Below are positions 23,569-36,745 of a stretch of 64,000 bases of DNA, in pieces. The DNA lies in assembly GCA_013400975.1 (NCBI GenBank), contig WBMZ01002648.1, positions 176,200-240,199 on the forward strand, written 5' to 3'. Position 1 is the stretch's first letter. The number at the start of each line of letters is the position of its first letter. The translations under genes were made by a program, and so were the position numbers. Source of the stretch: Atrichornis clamosus. Taxonomy: Eukaryota; Chordata; Aves; Passeriformes; Menuridae. The notes under the pieces are model-generated. The model saw only the letters and a program-made list of their open reading frames with translations, was not told the DNA's origin and did not search any database.

Positions 23569-26500
23569 TAAAAGAAACGCTGGGAATGGATTTTGGGACA
23601 AAATGCTGACTGACATTTTGGTGCTGTAAGCCAAGCGAACTTTTTGATTCCTCTTCTGCTAAATAGCACTTGAATCCAAGTGCCCAGCTGTGAATTATGC
23701 TCTAAAACAAAAAGGTCAAGAACATCCCATGATAACTATCTCAGTCTAAGATTAGTTAAAGACTACTTCATAAATGAATTTCACTGGATTTCATTATATG
23801 CGCACATTAAAGAATGCACAGTACTTCTGTTATGAAAAGTATAATGAGAAGAAATTTAAAGAGGAAAATGCCTGAGGTGAAGGATCACTCCTGGGCACTA
23901 CAAGCATGCGAGAAATAAAATCAGCGGAAAGGGTCAGTATTTTAGGAATCCTTTGCTAGTCAGATAGCAGACAATCTGCTGAGGTCAGACAAACGTGCCG
24001 GCCTAGACTGACAGTAGAGGCAAGGATGACCAGAGCTTGGACTGATGGATGAAGATGGTCTAATGTTGCTTAAGAAATCTTTCCTGTCCAAGCTTGAGTC
24101 TTCTGTCAGTGCCCATCTTCATTTACTGAAGTGAGGCACCAGTGACAGGGGCATTACTGAATGAAATTTAACACAGCTGTACAGCTCACGTTTGATCTTA
24201 ACAAATGGAAGGAAATTCCAAGTTATAGGATCTTTTCATATCAAAGGTAACATGTATAACACCAAAGACCTTTTTCTGTGAGCTAGTTGATTACATTTCA
24301 ATACAGATATACAGCTGTCCTGCAAAGTTGTCTCAGAAGCTGTTCCATTTACTTTCTACAACACATTTGTCAAATACTTAATATTCATGATCAATAATTA
24401 TAAGTAAATTGCAGCTGAAAAAAATTTCTGCAATAACCTAATAGTTGAAATTAGTTGGTAAAATGGTTTCTGCTGAAAAGATGAAAGTTTGTTTGAAATA
24501 CCAGCTTGGCACTTTACTTTCTTCTGCTGAAACACACATATTTAACATTACGTGAACACATAGTTGAGTCGTATCTGACAGGCCACACCAGTTCTACAGA
24601 CAACTCAATATGAAATAAGTTGATGGGTTGCAGTGTGCTTTGGCAGTAATGGTGACATCCAAAATCCATTGGCACTGTCTCTGTGAAATGGCCTTTCAAT
24701 GTGTTTTCATCAGAGACCATATTCTTAGCGCTCACAATGTTGTGATGCTGATAGCTGCTTTCCCTTCTATTCTTCTCTGATATGAACAAACTGGTATGTC
24801 ACAGATGCTTGAAATTAGATGAAGGGATTACAAAATAAAGAAGAGGAAATTCAGAACAATATGCATTTACTTTAATTGTATGTATTAATAACTGAGCTAC
24901 TGGGTGGCAGAAGATATTGTTACCCAAGACCTTATTATGGAACAGATCAAATCTCAGCACACTTCTTACATGATATCACTGTTGTATCACTAATGTCCAT
25001 GGCATGTGTGAAGTAATGCCACTGATGTTGTTTTTATGTTTTGCTTTGTTTTGTCAGAAGGCCTTTAGTAATGAACATTTTGAATTGCAATACTCATGAA
25101 AACCAGAGATTCCTATCCGGGTATTAAAACATACACTTGGAGAAACAGCAAACAAAATCCTAGCAAATGCCAAAAGGTTCACTGAAACAGGACACTTGTG
25201 TAACCTATCAAAAATAAATCACACAATTTCTTAAATGGAAATTTTAAATGGAATATAAAACACCAGAGTAGATGCCTTATAAAATCTTATGTTTACGATG
25301 GATCTTGGGGAATGGAAATTATTTATTTGTGCACTATCTTCTTTCATATTACCAAAGCATATCGGTACTTCTGCTAAAATGACATATTGTGAGTAGTATA
25401 ACAATTTTACTTACACTGTCATTAGGCTTCAGACTTAACATCTCAATTACATTGCAGCAGCCATTCATGAGGTCACAAAGTCCATAAGTTATTTGCACAA
25501 GCTCAAGAGGGCAATGAAATAAAATAAAGGATAAATTTTTGCAATGGCAAGTCTTTGTTTTTTAAATTCCCATGTGGCTAGCAAAGTGACTAGTTTTAAA
25601 ATAAGTGACTAAATGTAACATCACTTTATACGTTGCTTTTAGTCTGAAAAAGTGCAGTTCTCTGAATATTGAAGTCATGGTATTTTTAGGAAGGAAGTTC
25701 TAACAAAGCAGGGCATTTGACTAGATAAATTTTTATAAGATTTTTTCATATGCTGAGTATTCATTCAATTCTGGTATGTCATCTTAAAAACATTACTGTA
25801 AAATCAAAGATGACAGAGGTGAGGATAATAACTCTGATCGGAAAAAACTACCATACCAGCAATGACTAAATAAAGTCTTTCAATCCTGAAAAGACTATTG
25901 GAATGTACTATGTTCTAGAAGTCTACAAATCATTATAGGAAAGCAGAAAATGAAGACAGCATAGGAACTATAGGGCTGACTGAGATATTGTCAGGAAACA
26001 CTTCTACTGAAAAGACAGAAAAGTGCTTTCTTGTGTGATACATATCAATCTGTGGAACTCATTGCCCCAGGTTCGTAGGTTCCAAACACCTATGTGAGAG
26101 GAAGACAGTAACTCTTAAACATAGTGTGGATTCAATTGCTGCTGAAACTTATAATAATTCCATAAAAATTAACCCCTGGAAACTGTCCAAGTACACAAGG
26201 GTAATGATCTTTCCACGTAGGTCCTGATCTAATGCACCTTACAAAGTATTTCCACAGCTAAAGACCCAGCCTAACCAGTACAGCATTTCTTTGTTTCCAT
26301 GGCACATAATATGAGAGGATTGCTCATTTTGTCATGCAAAGCTGGTTGCTTGGTAGTAGTTCAGGTTTACTCCACAGAGTACCTGGAAATTTAGCAACAT
26401 CATTACCTCTTCATGTTTTTCAAACAAATTCATACTTTTTCTTCTTCTAATGGTCATATAAATGACCATTAGAAGCTGTATTTCAGTCTACAGTTTTGTT

Positions 26501-28834
26501 GAGTATTTCTTAGGTGAAAATAAAATAAAATCTAGAAATAAATGTCTCATTGTTAACCAATGTGAATATAATTGAAAATATACTTCAGATGCCAAAGAAA
26601 ATAGGTCACATTAAATACAGGGTATAGACATGTTTTGCTAGAGAAAGGCATTTTCACATAATTAATATTCTGATCAGAAAGGCATTTAAAAATGCCCATT
26701 TACCGTATGTCTGAATTTAAAATTACCCCAGCATCATCATCCTGAAAATTTAGTGTGGATACTAGCTTTCTTTAACACATTCTTTTTGATGCGGCACTTC
26801 AAGTAGGACAGGTTTCTGGCTTCATTGTAATAAAATCCTTAATTAATTCAGAGGATGTCTCAGTTGGCTTAACTGTCATTTTAGTGCCTCTTTTTTGGTC
26901 ATACTTACGATTTCTACAACATATATTTTCCCTAATGTATCCATATTCTTGCAGTCTCACTGCAGTACTTCCACTTGTATCGTGTATAAGCAGAAGTGTT
27001 CCATGTCAGCTAGTTAGCAGCCTTCGTGTCTGGAGGCTATTGTCATATACATGTTCCTAAAATACTTACAAGTTTGCAGCTTAGCTAAGGATAGAAAAAT
27101 AACTGGTATAATGTTTCTCTTTTCTTCAAATAAAGCTGACTGAATTAACTAAGTGAACAGCAGGGTTGAAGGCAAAATATGATTTAAATGTGCTGATTCT
27201 ATCCTTTCCTCATTTCTTGTAAAGATGGTAAAACATACATGGTTCCTTGGGGCAAGAGCCATGTCTCTGTTTATTCTCTAAAATGCTTAGTATAGGAGGA
27301 ACCTCAAAAACATTTACAACTTGCAATTCTTCTCAAGCATTTCCTTCATTGTGTTTATACTGACGTTTTAAGAATATTTAATTCTCTCAGTCCTAGAGGT
27401 TTTTTTCAGTAACTCAACTAGGAAAAAACCAGACACACACAAATGCAGTGAGTGCCTGGGAGAGGCCCTTGAACCTATGCAAAAAAAGTGCTTGGAATTT
27501 TCAGAAGCCTGACTTTTCCCAGTGTGGTTAGACAACCATACAACATTAATGCAGAAACAGCTTTAGGTATTAAGCAAATGAAAACACATGCTTAGCATGG
27601 CAATTAACATGTGTCCTAAGAGATGCTGACAGGGAGCTGTTGTGTTATAGGCACACGAAAGCCATGCTCGTGGACCCTGGGTAAAGTCTGCAAAACCCCA
27701 TCTCTGTCTGAGTCCTTACTTTTACATGTACTGCAGGGATGTGTTGTCCTCAATTTGCATAAGAAACAAATGATGTTATAGACCTGCATATTCACAGTTT
27801 CTCTTGACAGCAATCTGGCTTAAACTCATGGAACTCCTGTAATGAGGAGCATGGTGAATTTCTTTACAATCACTTGTGTTAGGGAAGTGGAATGATTCAT
27901 CTCTTAACTCTGGCATGCTCTTCTTTAACAACTGCGGCAGACTTTTCCTGTATCAATATTATTCACACAAACAGTTGCTCCATTGATCTCCTCTAAAACA
28001 CAGTGTCAGTTCCAGAAGTCCAGCAGAGGAAGAAATTTTTTGTGTGCATGCGTCTGTCTGTCTGCGCTTTTTATCTTCTTTCAAAGGTAACAAGACTCAC
28101 ATTACAGGAATCTTTAAAAATAACTGCCAAATACGTAAGTTCTTTCTATGTTTGTTTACAATGCTCGAGGGTAAGTTTTACATGTTTTGTAGACTTGTCC
28201 TGTCCTGTCAACACTGTTTGTTGCCTCCTGGTTCAGAGCTGTACAAGCATGTATGGAAACTGCTGCATCTGCTTCCTTAGACCTTGGGGTGGCACACAGT
28301 GTTTATGTCATTCAGGCACAAGAAATGAAGAATCCAGTAGCATTTGGTTTGTATTTTTTTTATATGTTTGAAGCAGAAAAAAAGGAAAAATGGATAAAAA
28401 AATGTCCAATTATACACTTCATGAAAAGGAAAAACCCCTAACCCATAATATTTATTAAAAGGCCTGCTTTTATTGCTTGTGTTGTCCATATCTCAAGTGG
28501 GCAATAATTCAATGAGTAGAAATTTTACTTGTAGCAACTGATTTTTGCAATTTTTTACTTGAAATGTTTCTTATAAACAGAGTATAGATAGCAATAACGT
28601 TTGAGAGGTGTTTTAAATAAAAAGGTTTAACTGCCATAAGAATTTATCAACTGTCCCCAGGAAAATAAGTCATGTTCTATTTCTGTCCTGGTGTCATTGT
28701 TAAAGTAACTTCTTAGCATATGGACATCTACTTCCTAGTTCCATAACTGTCTTAAAAAGCAGGGGAGTAGTTTTAATATCAATTCAGTAAGAACTGAAGT
28801 ATAATAACTTTTTCAAGATTATATTTGGTTTATA
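23569..28834. other. Single-copy AT-rich DNA, no gene seen
   Basis: No genes recognised. It holds the strong hairpin at 26444-26475 and a possible very old CR1-like remnant around 25985-26100, marked by 'ctgtggaactcattgccc'. Open frames of 60-120 codons around 24514-24789 and 28003-28371 are unremarkable. Confidence 0.55.
26444..26475. repeat. Perfect inverted repeat, 14-bp arms, 4-bp loop
   Basis: The arm CTTCTAATGGTCAT (26444-26457) is followed, after ATAA, by its exact reverse complement at 26462-26475. The arms show no mismatch. A perfect 14-bp arm with so short a loop is not expected by chance in 64 kb. It could arise by template switching during replication, and can form a cruciform or RNA hairpin. 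Confidence 0.85.
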
Positions 28835-28978
28835 TGGCAAGGTTTTGGTAGAAGGGGTGCAGTGTGGTTCCAAGGGTGGCTTCAGTGCTGTCCATGTGTC
28901 AGTCAGGGCCAGTTCCCCTGTTTAGGTCCCCAAAGCTGAGCCTATCATCAGTGATGCTGGTGGCACCTCTGCGATAAC

Positions 28979-28987
28979 ATATTTAAG
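28979..28987 (+). promoter_or_regulatory. TATA-like box of the ERVL LTR
   Basis: ATATTTAAG about 145 bases inside the LTR, in the position of the core promoter in this LTR type. Transcription would start near 29010-29015. Confidence 0.5.
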
Positions 28988-29179
28988 AAGGAGTAAAAAA
29001 TGCTGCACAGCAGCTGTAGGAAAAAGGAGTGAGAAAAACATGAGAGAAACAGCCCTGCAGACACCAAGTCAGTGAAGAAGGAGAAGGCTTCAAGAAGTGC
29101 TTCAGGTGCCAGAGCAGAGATTCCCTGGCAGCCTGTGGAGAAGATCACGGTGAGGCAGCGGTGCCCCTGCAGCCCCTGG

Positions 29180-29500
29180 AGGATCAAGGTGGAGCAGACA
29201 AGCACACTGCAGTCCATGGAGGATCCACACAGCAGCAGGGGGACGTGACCTGAATGAAGCTGAAGCCCACATCCAAACAGGCTTCTGGAATTGGTTGCAG
29301 CTCATGGAGAGGAGTCCATGCAGGAGATTTTTCAGGCAGTAACTCTGACCCAGAGAGCATCCATGCTGGAACAGTCCATTGCTGTTAAACAGTACTCCAT
29401 GGAAAGAACTCAGGCTAGAGCTGTTCTTGAAGATCCATATGGGAGCAGTTTGTGGAGGACTGTGTCCTGGGGGAGGGACTCCATGCTGAAGCAAGGAAGA
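29180..29500 (+). repeat. Degenerate short repeats inside the ERVL LTR
   Basis: Units such as 'ggtggagcagac', 'catgctggaacagt' and 'ccatgctgaagcaagg' recur every 40-70 bases with 'ccatgg' or 'ccatgc' in between. This internal amplification is typical of the avian ERVL-like LTR and explains the above-average GC here. Confidence 0.6.
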
Positions 29501-29697
29501 GCATGTGAAGGAAGGAAGGGCAGAGAGAGTGTTATGAACTGACTGTAGCCCCCATTCCCCATTCCATTGTGCAAGTCAAGGCTTGAGGAGATAGAAGAGT
29601 CAGGAATGGAGTGAAGTTGAGCCTAGGGAGTAGAAGGGGAAAAAGTGGTTTTAGTTTTGTCTTTGTTTCTCACTATCTTACTGTATTTTTAAATGTC

Positions 29698-29703
29698 AAT
29701 AAA
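29698..29703 (+). terminator. Polyadenylation signal of the ERVL LTR
   Basis: AATAAA within 'gtcaataaattaaactga', at the expected place about 200 bases before the end of the LTR. Confidence 0.6.
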
Positions 29704-32700
29704 TTAAACTGATTTCCCCCAAGTCAAGTCTGTTTAGCCTGGGTACGTGGTAACTGATAGTAAGCGTGGTAGCTTATCTCACCACCCTTATCATGACCAA
29801 TGAGCTTTTTCTTATTTTCTTCACCCATCCTGTTGTGGGGTAGTGAAAGAGTGACTTGGTGGGTGTCTGGCATCCAACCAAGGTTAACCCGCTGCAAAGA
29901 CAGAAAATTTATCTTCATTTTCCTAAAGTTTGGTGCTGTAAAAACCAGTCCTACTATAATTTTTATTTAGGTTAATACATCCCTCACCTGCCTCCCACTG
30001 CTTACACTTATTTAGTCTAAATAGAAGATGCCCAGACTATGAACTGATTCCATCCTTCACATACCTCTTCTTTGGCAGCCTCAGAGAAGACAGAAAACAA
30101 TTATTAAAGCAGCACTTTACACTGACAGCCAAATACTTGTCATTACAAAAGTGCATGACCTTTGCACTGCTGCTCCCTTTGACTCAATCCCCATTTTATC
30201 CACACTGCTCATGAAAAAGATTTAAAATATTGTGTCTAGACTCAGCCATGAGAAAGATTTAACAGGAGGAACAGTTTCTGCTTACAAGAATCTTCTCTGT
30301 CAATGACTTGTCATTCTCAGTAGGCTGCTGCAGAAAATCAAGGAAGGAATTACTAAACCTCTGTATTTAGGAAATCACCTTTACTTTTAAGCTCAGGAAT
30401 GTTTGGAAGATGATAACATTAAAAATGCCAAGATGAGCTGCAGCAATAATAAGCTGCTGCAAAGACCAACACAAGTGTTGACAAATCTCACATTTCTATC
30501 AGAGGTCTTTAAGACAGACTTTGCAACAAAGTGATCAAAGTAGCCTAGTTTTCTTCTTACCATCCAGAGTAACAATCTAGCTGAAAAACCAAAGGGAAAA
30601 ATGTGATTTTTCTTTTCAAAATAATGTATTTCTAAATTGATATTGTTATTTCTTCATATTGTATACAGTACTAGATTTTGTATTAGGAAATGGTGAAAAA
30701 ATCTTATTTGCTTTGACAAGACACTGAAGGAAATTCAAATCAACATATGACTTGAAGCTCATTTATAAAAGAGAAGGTAGTAAGCTAGATGCAGGTGAGG
30801 TTCTAACACAAGTGGAATGCTGCTTTCTTGGCACAAATTTAATTTGAAAGGTTTTTTACCCCACCTATTCTTCTTACCCCACTTGGTCACTGGATAACCT
30901 TCCCCTTTCTTGCTTCTTTATTTCTATGTTTTATGCAAAGCATCCTTAAAATCAGCTACTATTGAGTGAGCTCTCAGCTTTTTCCTCAATATAGTATTTT
31001 CATTTGTACTGCCTCCTTAACTTATGTTTCAGTTAATCTGTTCTGAGTACTTACATTCCTTCCTGTCACATGTATTTACTACTCCAGTCTTTGGCAGCTA
31101 ACTGCAACCACAGCCATGTCTACTGACTGTGTTACTACATGTTACTGGTTATAAGAAAAAGTAATTGACAATCACAGAACCAAGTCAGCCTGGGGAAAGA
31201 GTCCCAAGCTCCTAATTGGAATACAGAAAGTAAGAAAGCTGACCTCTCACACTGAGTATGCAACACTGAAAAAAGTCAGTTCTCCAGTTATATGTTTCTC
31301 TGACAGAAAGAACACTAAATATAGGTGGGAAGTGATCAGGATAGGTCTTCAAAGGAGAATCTGAGTCCCTCCTGTCATTTGTGTATATAGGAGATACCCC
31401 TCATTTCAGTTCTTACTCCAGCAACTTGAAAACTCAATGCCTCTGTGTCAAATGGCTTTTAAAGTACAGCCTTACTAGTTCCATGTTGCTCCCAATTGTA
31501 CAATGCTTCTGTACAGATTGTGCAGAAGGCCTTCTCTATATCCCTGCTATTTCTGTACTAAAATCATGATCAAAGTAAAATCTGTTAATTTTACTAGTTA
31601 ATTCCCAAAGCTAAATATTTTTGGAAAGCCAAATAAGTCCTTTGGAAATGGATCAGCAACAAGGATTTAGGCATTAAATTGTGACTAACTATCATAAGGA
31701 GAACAATTTGTTGTTGGTTCCTGCCATAAACATTACCAAGGTAGTCACCAAAGAGGAAGCAGTTAAGGTTCTTCTTGCAGCCGGACAATGCTGTTCTGAA
31801 AACAGAGGTGGATGACACGTAGTATAGCATGTTTCCACTAACGCTACTGCAGAGTGACCAGGTGGGCAGCAATTCCACAGAAAACAATCTAAGGAGTACA
31901 GCAGTTCAGATGTGCACTATGAGCCAAGAATATCATGCTACTGCGAAGTCTGATAATCCTGTTAGGAAGTTTATACAGAGATGTTATGTTACATGTATGA
32001 GGCAATGATTTGAATCCTCTCTATCCTTGTAAAGCTGTCCTTCCCAACAGTCTGGTCTAATTCTACACAACAGACTTTAAGAAGCAGACATGGGGAGGAA
32101 ATAAAGGTCATTGAAAATAATCAGAAATACAGTAGCTGAATCTGTGATGAGAGAAATGGAATATTAGCCTATCATTGAATGTGAGCTGACCGTACATAAA
32201 GAGTCAACTTTATTAAGGGAGACTGTGTCAGTGATAGATGTTCCAATGGTACTGGTAGTGAGCACTAGTTTAGTCCGCTTGGAGACCGACAGGCTTCAAA
32301 GAACAAGTAGAAGGATGTCTCTCAGGAATGATATAGACCCTGTCTCTTCTGACAGTGAGGAGAGACAATGTTTTCCAAAGTGCTTACAACCTCTTTCCTA
32401 TTATTTCTCTGATTTTTATAGAATGAGTTCTTAATTTACTAATGCATTCAATTTTTAACTTATTTACTACATTGTGTATTCTAAAGAATATATTGGGTCA
32501 TCCCAGCACTGCCTATTTTGTTCCCAATGCACACTAGGTATTTCTCTTTCTTAGAAGAGCCTTGAAGGAGAGCTGATCACATTCTGCTTCAAGTTCTGTT
32601 TCTTGTAAAATCAATAAGTGTTATGTTACCAAGCCATTTTTAACGGAGAATTAGACTTCTTTAGTCTCTGCACATCTGCACTAATGCTTCATTTTTTATT

Positions 32701-34481
32701 TGCATATTTTGACGATTCAGTGCTTAAACATGTTACCATTTCTTCAGCCAAAGTGGTTTCTAATGCCAGAAAAGTGTGGGTATACTAATACTCTTCTAAG
32801 AGATGTTAAGCCACAGTCTGCTGAACCTCCTAATTGTTTTGGTGAAGCAACTGAAGTGCAGCTGCTGACTTTGAAAAAACATGTAGTCAGCTTCTAAGAA
32901 AACCCAGGAGACGGCTATTCTATTACCAATCTGACTGCAATTAAAATTCTTTGATGTATCTCTCTGTACTTTTGACTTTATAGTTTAGGGATTCAGAAGA
33001 ATATCAGTAATACTAAAACCAGTGACACCTCAACCAGTCTACATGCTTAGTCCATTGATCCTTTCATTATCAGCAAATCTGTCTATTTTTGTGAGATATT
33101 CATGTTCTGTCACCTACCATATTAATAAACAAAAACTGCTGGAATAATGAAGAAAGAAATCCAAATAAGAAAATAAATCAAACCTGGATTTTCTATGAAG
33201 CTGAATAGATCAAGATTTTATTACTTCACAGAGACTTTACAGATCAAGGTTAGCAGGCAGAACAACGTGGGTGTAGCTGTACTGGGTATCTGTTATAGAC
33301 TTCTCAATCAGGAAAAAATGAAGAAATTAAAAAATAAGTACCTTTTAAAAAGTTCTCCAGCTGAGTATTTGTTTGTGAGTCATCAAAATATTGAATGTTT
33401 CTCCTGGCAATTCCCACTGGAAATAAAGTCAGTAGACGAGCTGGATCAAAAATTAAATTTAGTCAATTTAATTTTTATGCAGTCAACGGGGGTATATGAA
33501 GGGGAAATCATGCTTAACTGAATGGAGTAGTGTTCTACATCAGATTACTCCCTAAATACACTAAATCTCTTCAGTTTGATCAAACCATAATGTCACAGTG
33601 TTTCTAAATTATATCAGCAACTCTTTGCCAGTGCCATCAATGGTGTAGAAAGTCAATGTTGGAGTATCTCAAATATGTCCCTTGAGGTTTTACTTTTAAA
33701 AATAAAATCTGCATTATATCATCTCAAAATTTTAGTTACAGGGAAAACTTAAATTATCTCTTTTGTGTTACCCTTGATCAGTCTTTTGAATCTCATCTGG
33801 AGCACACAAGTTTTGTTTCAATATGACTGAAAAACCTGTGACAAATATGCAAAGCAATCATTTTAGGTAGAGCAGAAGCTTCTATTTCAATTTTCTTTGT
33901 TTAAATTATTTTATCAATAGTAAATCAGATGTGTTAAAAAAAGGATTCTTGAAATAAAAATATTTTTAAAAAGCTTATTCATATTTTATTATTTATACCA
34001 TGTCAGAATGAGTAAAGCAGAGGTTCAGTGAGATGAAGCTGGCCAAATATACTATGTGTATTGTGTTTCACTTTCAGACAAGCTCATAAGACTACTAAAA
34101 TTTGATTCAAAGTGAAGTAGGAAGTTAAAAATCTCCCTACTTTTATTTCTGGGTCAAGAAAAGTGGGAAGCATTACAATTTATAATGGATTTTGGGAGCA
34201 ATGGCCCACATCTTCATTTATTTTTTAACATGAGTCAGAATTTTGGTGGTTACATTTCATGGCAGAGTTCTTTTAAAGATTCATGTACTTTAGTGCACTG
34301 AGAATTCTTCAGCTAAATCAGTGTCCTGCCTTGAATACTCAAAAATTAGTGAGTGGGTTACAAGAATGTATTGGTAATTTTTAGAGAGGAGCTACTTCAG
34401 CAATCTGTATTCTGTGCTATGTGATATCCTTCTTGGTAACATGACTCTGCCTCTGCTAATATATTCAAATCCGTACAAGTA

Positions 34482-34519
34482 GTCAGAGATCTTTTGAAAA
34501 GATCTGTCAGAGATCTTTT
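34482..34519. repeat. 14-bp direct repeat with nested 19-bp palindrome
   Basis: GTCAGAGATCTTTT occurs at 34482-34495 and again at 34506-34519. Overlapping the first copy, AGATCTTTT G AAAAGATCT (34487-34505) is a perfect inverted repeat around a single base. The arrangement looks like a small local rearrangement. Confidence 0.75.
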
Positions 34520-35968
34520 TAGTAGTTTACATGAAATGAACTAGTTCCTCAGGCATTCTCATAAAAATTGCTACCAAAAGTGACATCCTTATGAATGTGC
34601 ACCACTGCTACTTAGAGCAGATCCCTGGAGGCTGCAAGCTCAGACGAATGGTGCTGCAGTTCAAATGAAGCCTTCAGTAATTCTGTCTGTTCCGTGGTGT
34701 TCAGCGAAGGAGTGCTTAGAGCTCAGAGTTTTCAAGGTCATCAGTTTGACACCATTAAGACAGAATCAAAAAACGTCATCCTATACATAAGTCACAGTTG
34801 TCCTGTAGGTATGGCAAATGTTCTCAGTAACCTTCAGATTTTAAAATCTTTACAAAATCGACATTAAAAATTTTGCTTGTAATATTTCAGATAAAGAGGA
34901 GATCAATATCATCTAACGTGTACACAAGGTTATTCGATAGCACCTCAGTGTCTTTGAGGTTATTGGGTGCCCAAGAACATATACATACATACATGATCTA
35001 CTACCATCAGCTGATGAACTTTGATATCCTCTTACTGAAAGTGTCTTCTTACTTTAGATTGTAATAGCTGTAGACTTACTCTTTTCTCCTATCTGGCAGA
35101 GACTTTGTTTCCTTGGTAAGAGCTTTTGCAAGAAAAAAGAATGCTGGGCATTGCAGACTGTGCTTTGAAAACAGATTATTATTTGATCCCATTTACAGTG
35201 TTTTTGAAAAGACTGATTAAAATTTAGCACAAGTGACACATGATGTATTGACTTACCTTCTAAGAGATTGCTTATTTTATTTAGAACTACTCAGAATTTA
35301 CTTAGAATTGTACTCAGAATTATAGCTTCAGGGAGACATTGTGTAGGCAAAGATGGCACATTTTTCCCTCAAGCACACAGTGAATTATCATGTGCTGATA
35401 GAACCACCTGACAGAAAACATGGCACAAAAGTCATCTTAGTGCATCTTGACTTCATCCTGCAACCTTATGTAATATTTCTGGTTCTGTATTCCCTCCACA
35501 GATGACTATTGGTCTTCAGAATCACGATGCCTTGACATATCACGGCTGTTTCTGAGAGAAGGTTGGTCATTCACTTGACGAGTAGTAGTAACAGACAACA
35601 AGCATTTTATGAATTAAAGATAATTTTCAGTAAAATAAAGGAAGGGACTGATGGCATTTCACTGACTAATTGTAGATGTAGTCATTATAAAACCACTTAG
35701 AAAATGCCATACCTCAGAAACATCTAGGACACAATGAACAGAAATTATTTCGACATCTTCATTTTAGCACCTTCTTTCAGCGTAAAAAGGAAGACTGTGT
35801 GTGCATGTGTACAGTGGAGTAAACTGCTAGGAATTAAACTTGTGAAGCAAAAAAGGAAATCCAACGCTTATAAAACAAAAGAAGAGTAGTGTTGTTTGCT
35901 TCCAAGCAAAGCTATTGGAGGCATGAGTGAAGAAAGAGCTATCATTTAGAGTGATATTTGTCTACTCA

Positions 35969-36025
35969 TTCTTTCAGTACTAAATTAATCCTGATCTCCT
36001 TCTTTCAGTGTTAAATTAATCCTTA
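35969..36025. repeat. Imperfect tandem duplication, period 31 bp
   Basis: The segment 'ttctttcagtactaaattaa' is followed 31 bases later by 'ttctttcagtgttaaattaa', each continuing 'tcct.at'. Two mismatches are visible in the core, so this is an older, small tandem duplication. Confidence 0.7.
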
Positions 36026-36728
36026 TGTGGTTGATGCTGTTCTGCCTAGGATGCAAGTTAACAGTGAAATAAAGGATCACTGACCTACCTAACCACTCCT
36101 GCTTTGTGAAGATCGTCTGTCTTTTTCTTTACTACATGCATTTTGCTACATATATATTTACTAATGTAGGGCATTTAGAAAAAACAGGAATAAAATTAAA
36201 GTAAATTGCTCTACAGTTTCTGTCTTTGTCTTAAATTACAATGCAGAATTGCTGTGTTGTTTAAGTCACTAAATAACTAGAAATGGCTAAATTTCCATGA
36301 TAACTAATATGTTGTTCACACCATGTGGTTTCTTAAGATTATCTTCTTGGGTTTTAGCAGATACTATTCAACAAAGATTAGTAGCAATCTAATCTAGTAA
36401 GAGTGTTATAATGCAAGCCTCACGATTGTTTATTAACAGTTTTTTTCAAAACATTTTTTACTCCTTGATTAACACTTATTCATATAAACACTGAAGCAGT
36501 ATTACTCATGCAAATAAATTTTCATAAAAGGAGTTTAATATGTGTCTAGAATTGCAATTCAGGCTGTTGGATTTCCAATCATCTGTTTTCATTTCTTCAT
36601 ATAAAATGTTTTGGTTTTATTTGGGTTTTTTTTCATTCTAAAGGCAGATTAAATCATGGTGGAGTTATATCTAATACCTTCAAATTTTTTCCCAAACTGG
36701 AAATCCTAGTATGTCCAATAGCTTTTAA

Positions 36729-36745
36729 AAATAATAATAATAATT
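36729..36745. repeat. (TAA)n microsatellite
   Basis: About five to six copies of the triplet AAT/TAA. Too short for more comment. Confidence 0.7.

Larger units (their letters stand above)
28835..29896 (+). mobile_element. ERVL-type endogenous retrovirus LTR, about 1.06 kb
   Basis: This resembles the long LTR of avian class III (ERVL-like) elements from end to end. It begins 'tggcaaggttttggtagaag', has a TATA-like box ATATTTAAG (28979-28987) after 'ggcacctctgcgataac', then a long R/leader with repeated 'ccatg.tggagcag'-type units (29180-29500). Next come 'aactgactgtagcccccatt', a polyadenylation signal AATAAA (29698-29703), 'cccaagtcaagtctgtttag', and an end like 'ggtgggtgtctggcatccaa' closing in CA near 29896. 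Antisense frames of up to 130 codons inside it are side products of the repeat. No retroviral protein-coding region follows, so it is probably a solo LTR. I saw no convincing target duplication, so the ends are uncertain by several bases. Confidence 0.88.

Noticed and set aside
23188..23634. Minus-strand frames rich in F, V, L, G, W resembling membrane segments
   Set aside because: Composition artefact of the A/C-rich tract; four overlapping frames are open at once.
23612..23640. 'attttggtgctgtaagcc' as an ERVL primer-binding region
   Set aside because: No LTR on either side; a similar phrase at 59650 also stands alone, so the match is probably chance.
28089..28136. 48-base exon-like segment between 'cttctttcaaag' and GTAAGT
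   Set aside because: Very short, 16 codons open by chance about half the time; nothing else links it to a gene.
28948..29494. Antisense frames of 89 and 130 codons
   Set aside because: They lie inside the ERVL LTR on its non-coding strand and owe their length to its GC-rich internal repeats.
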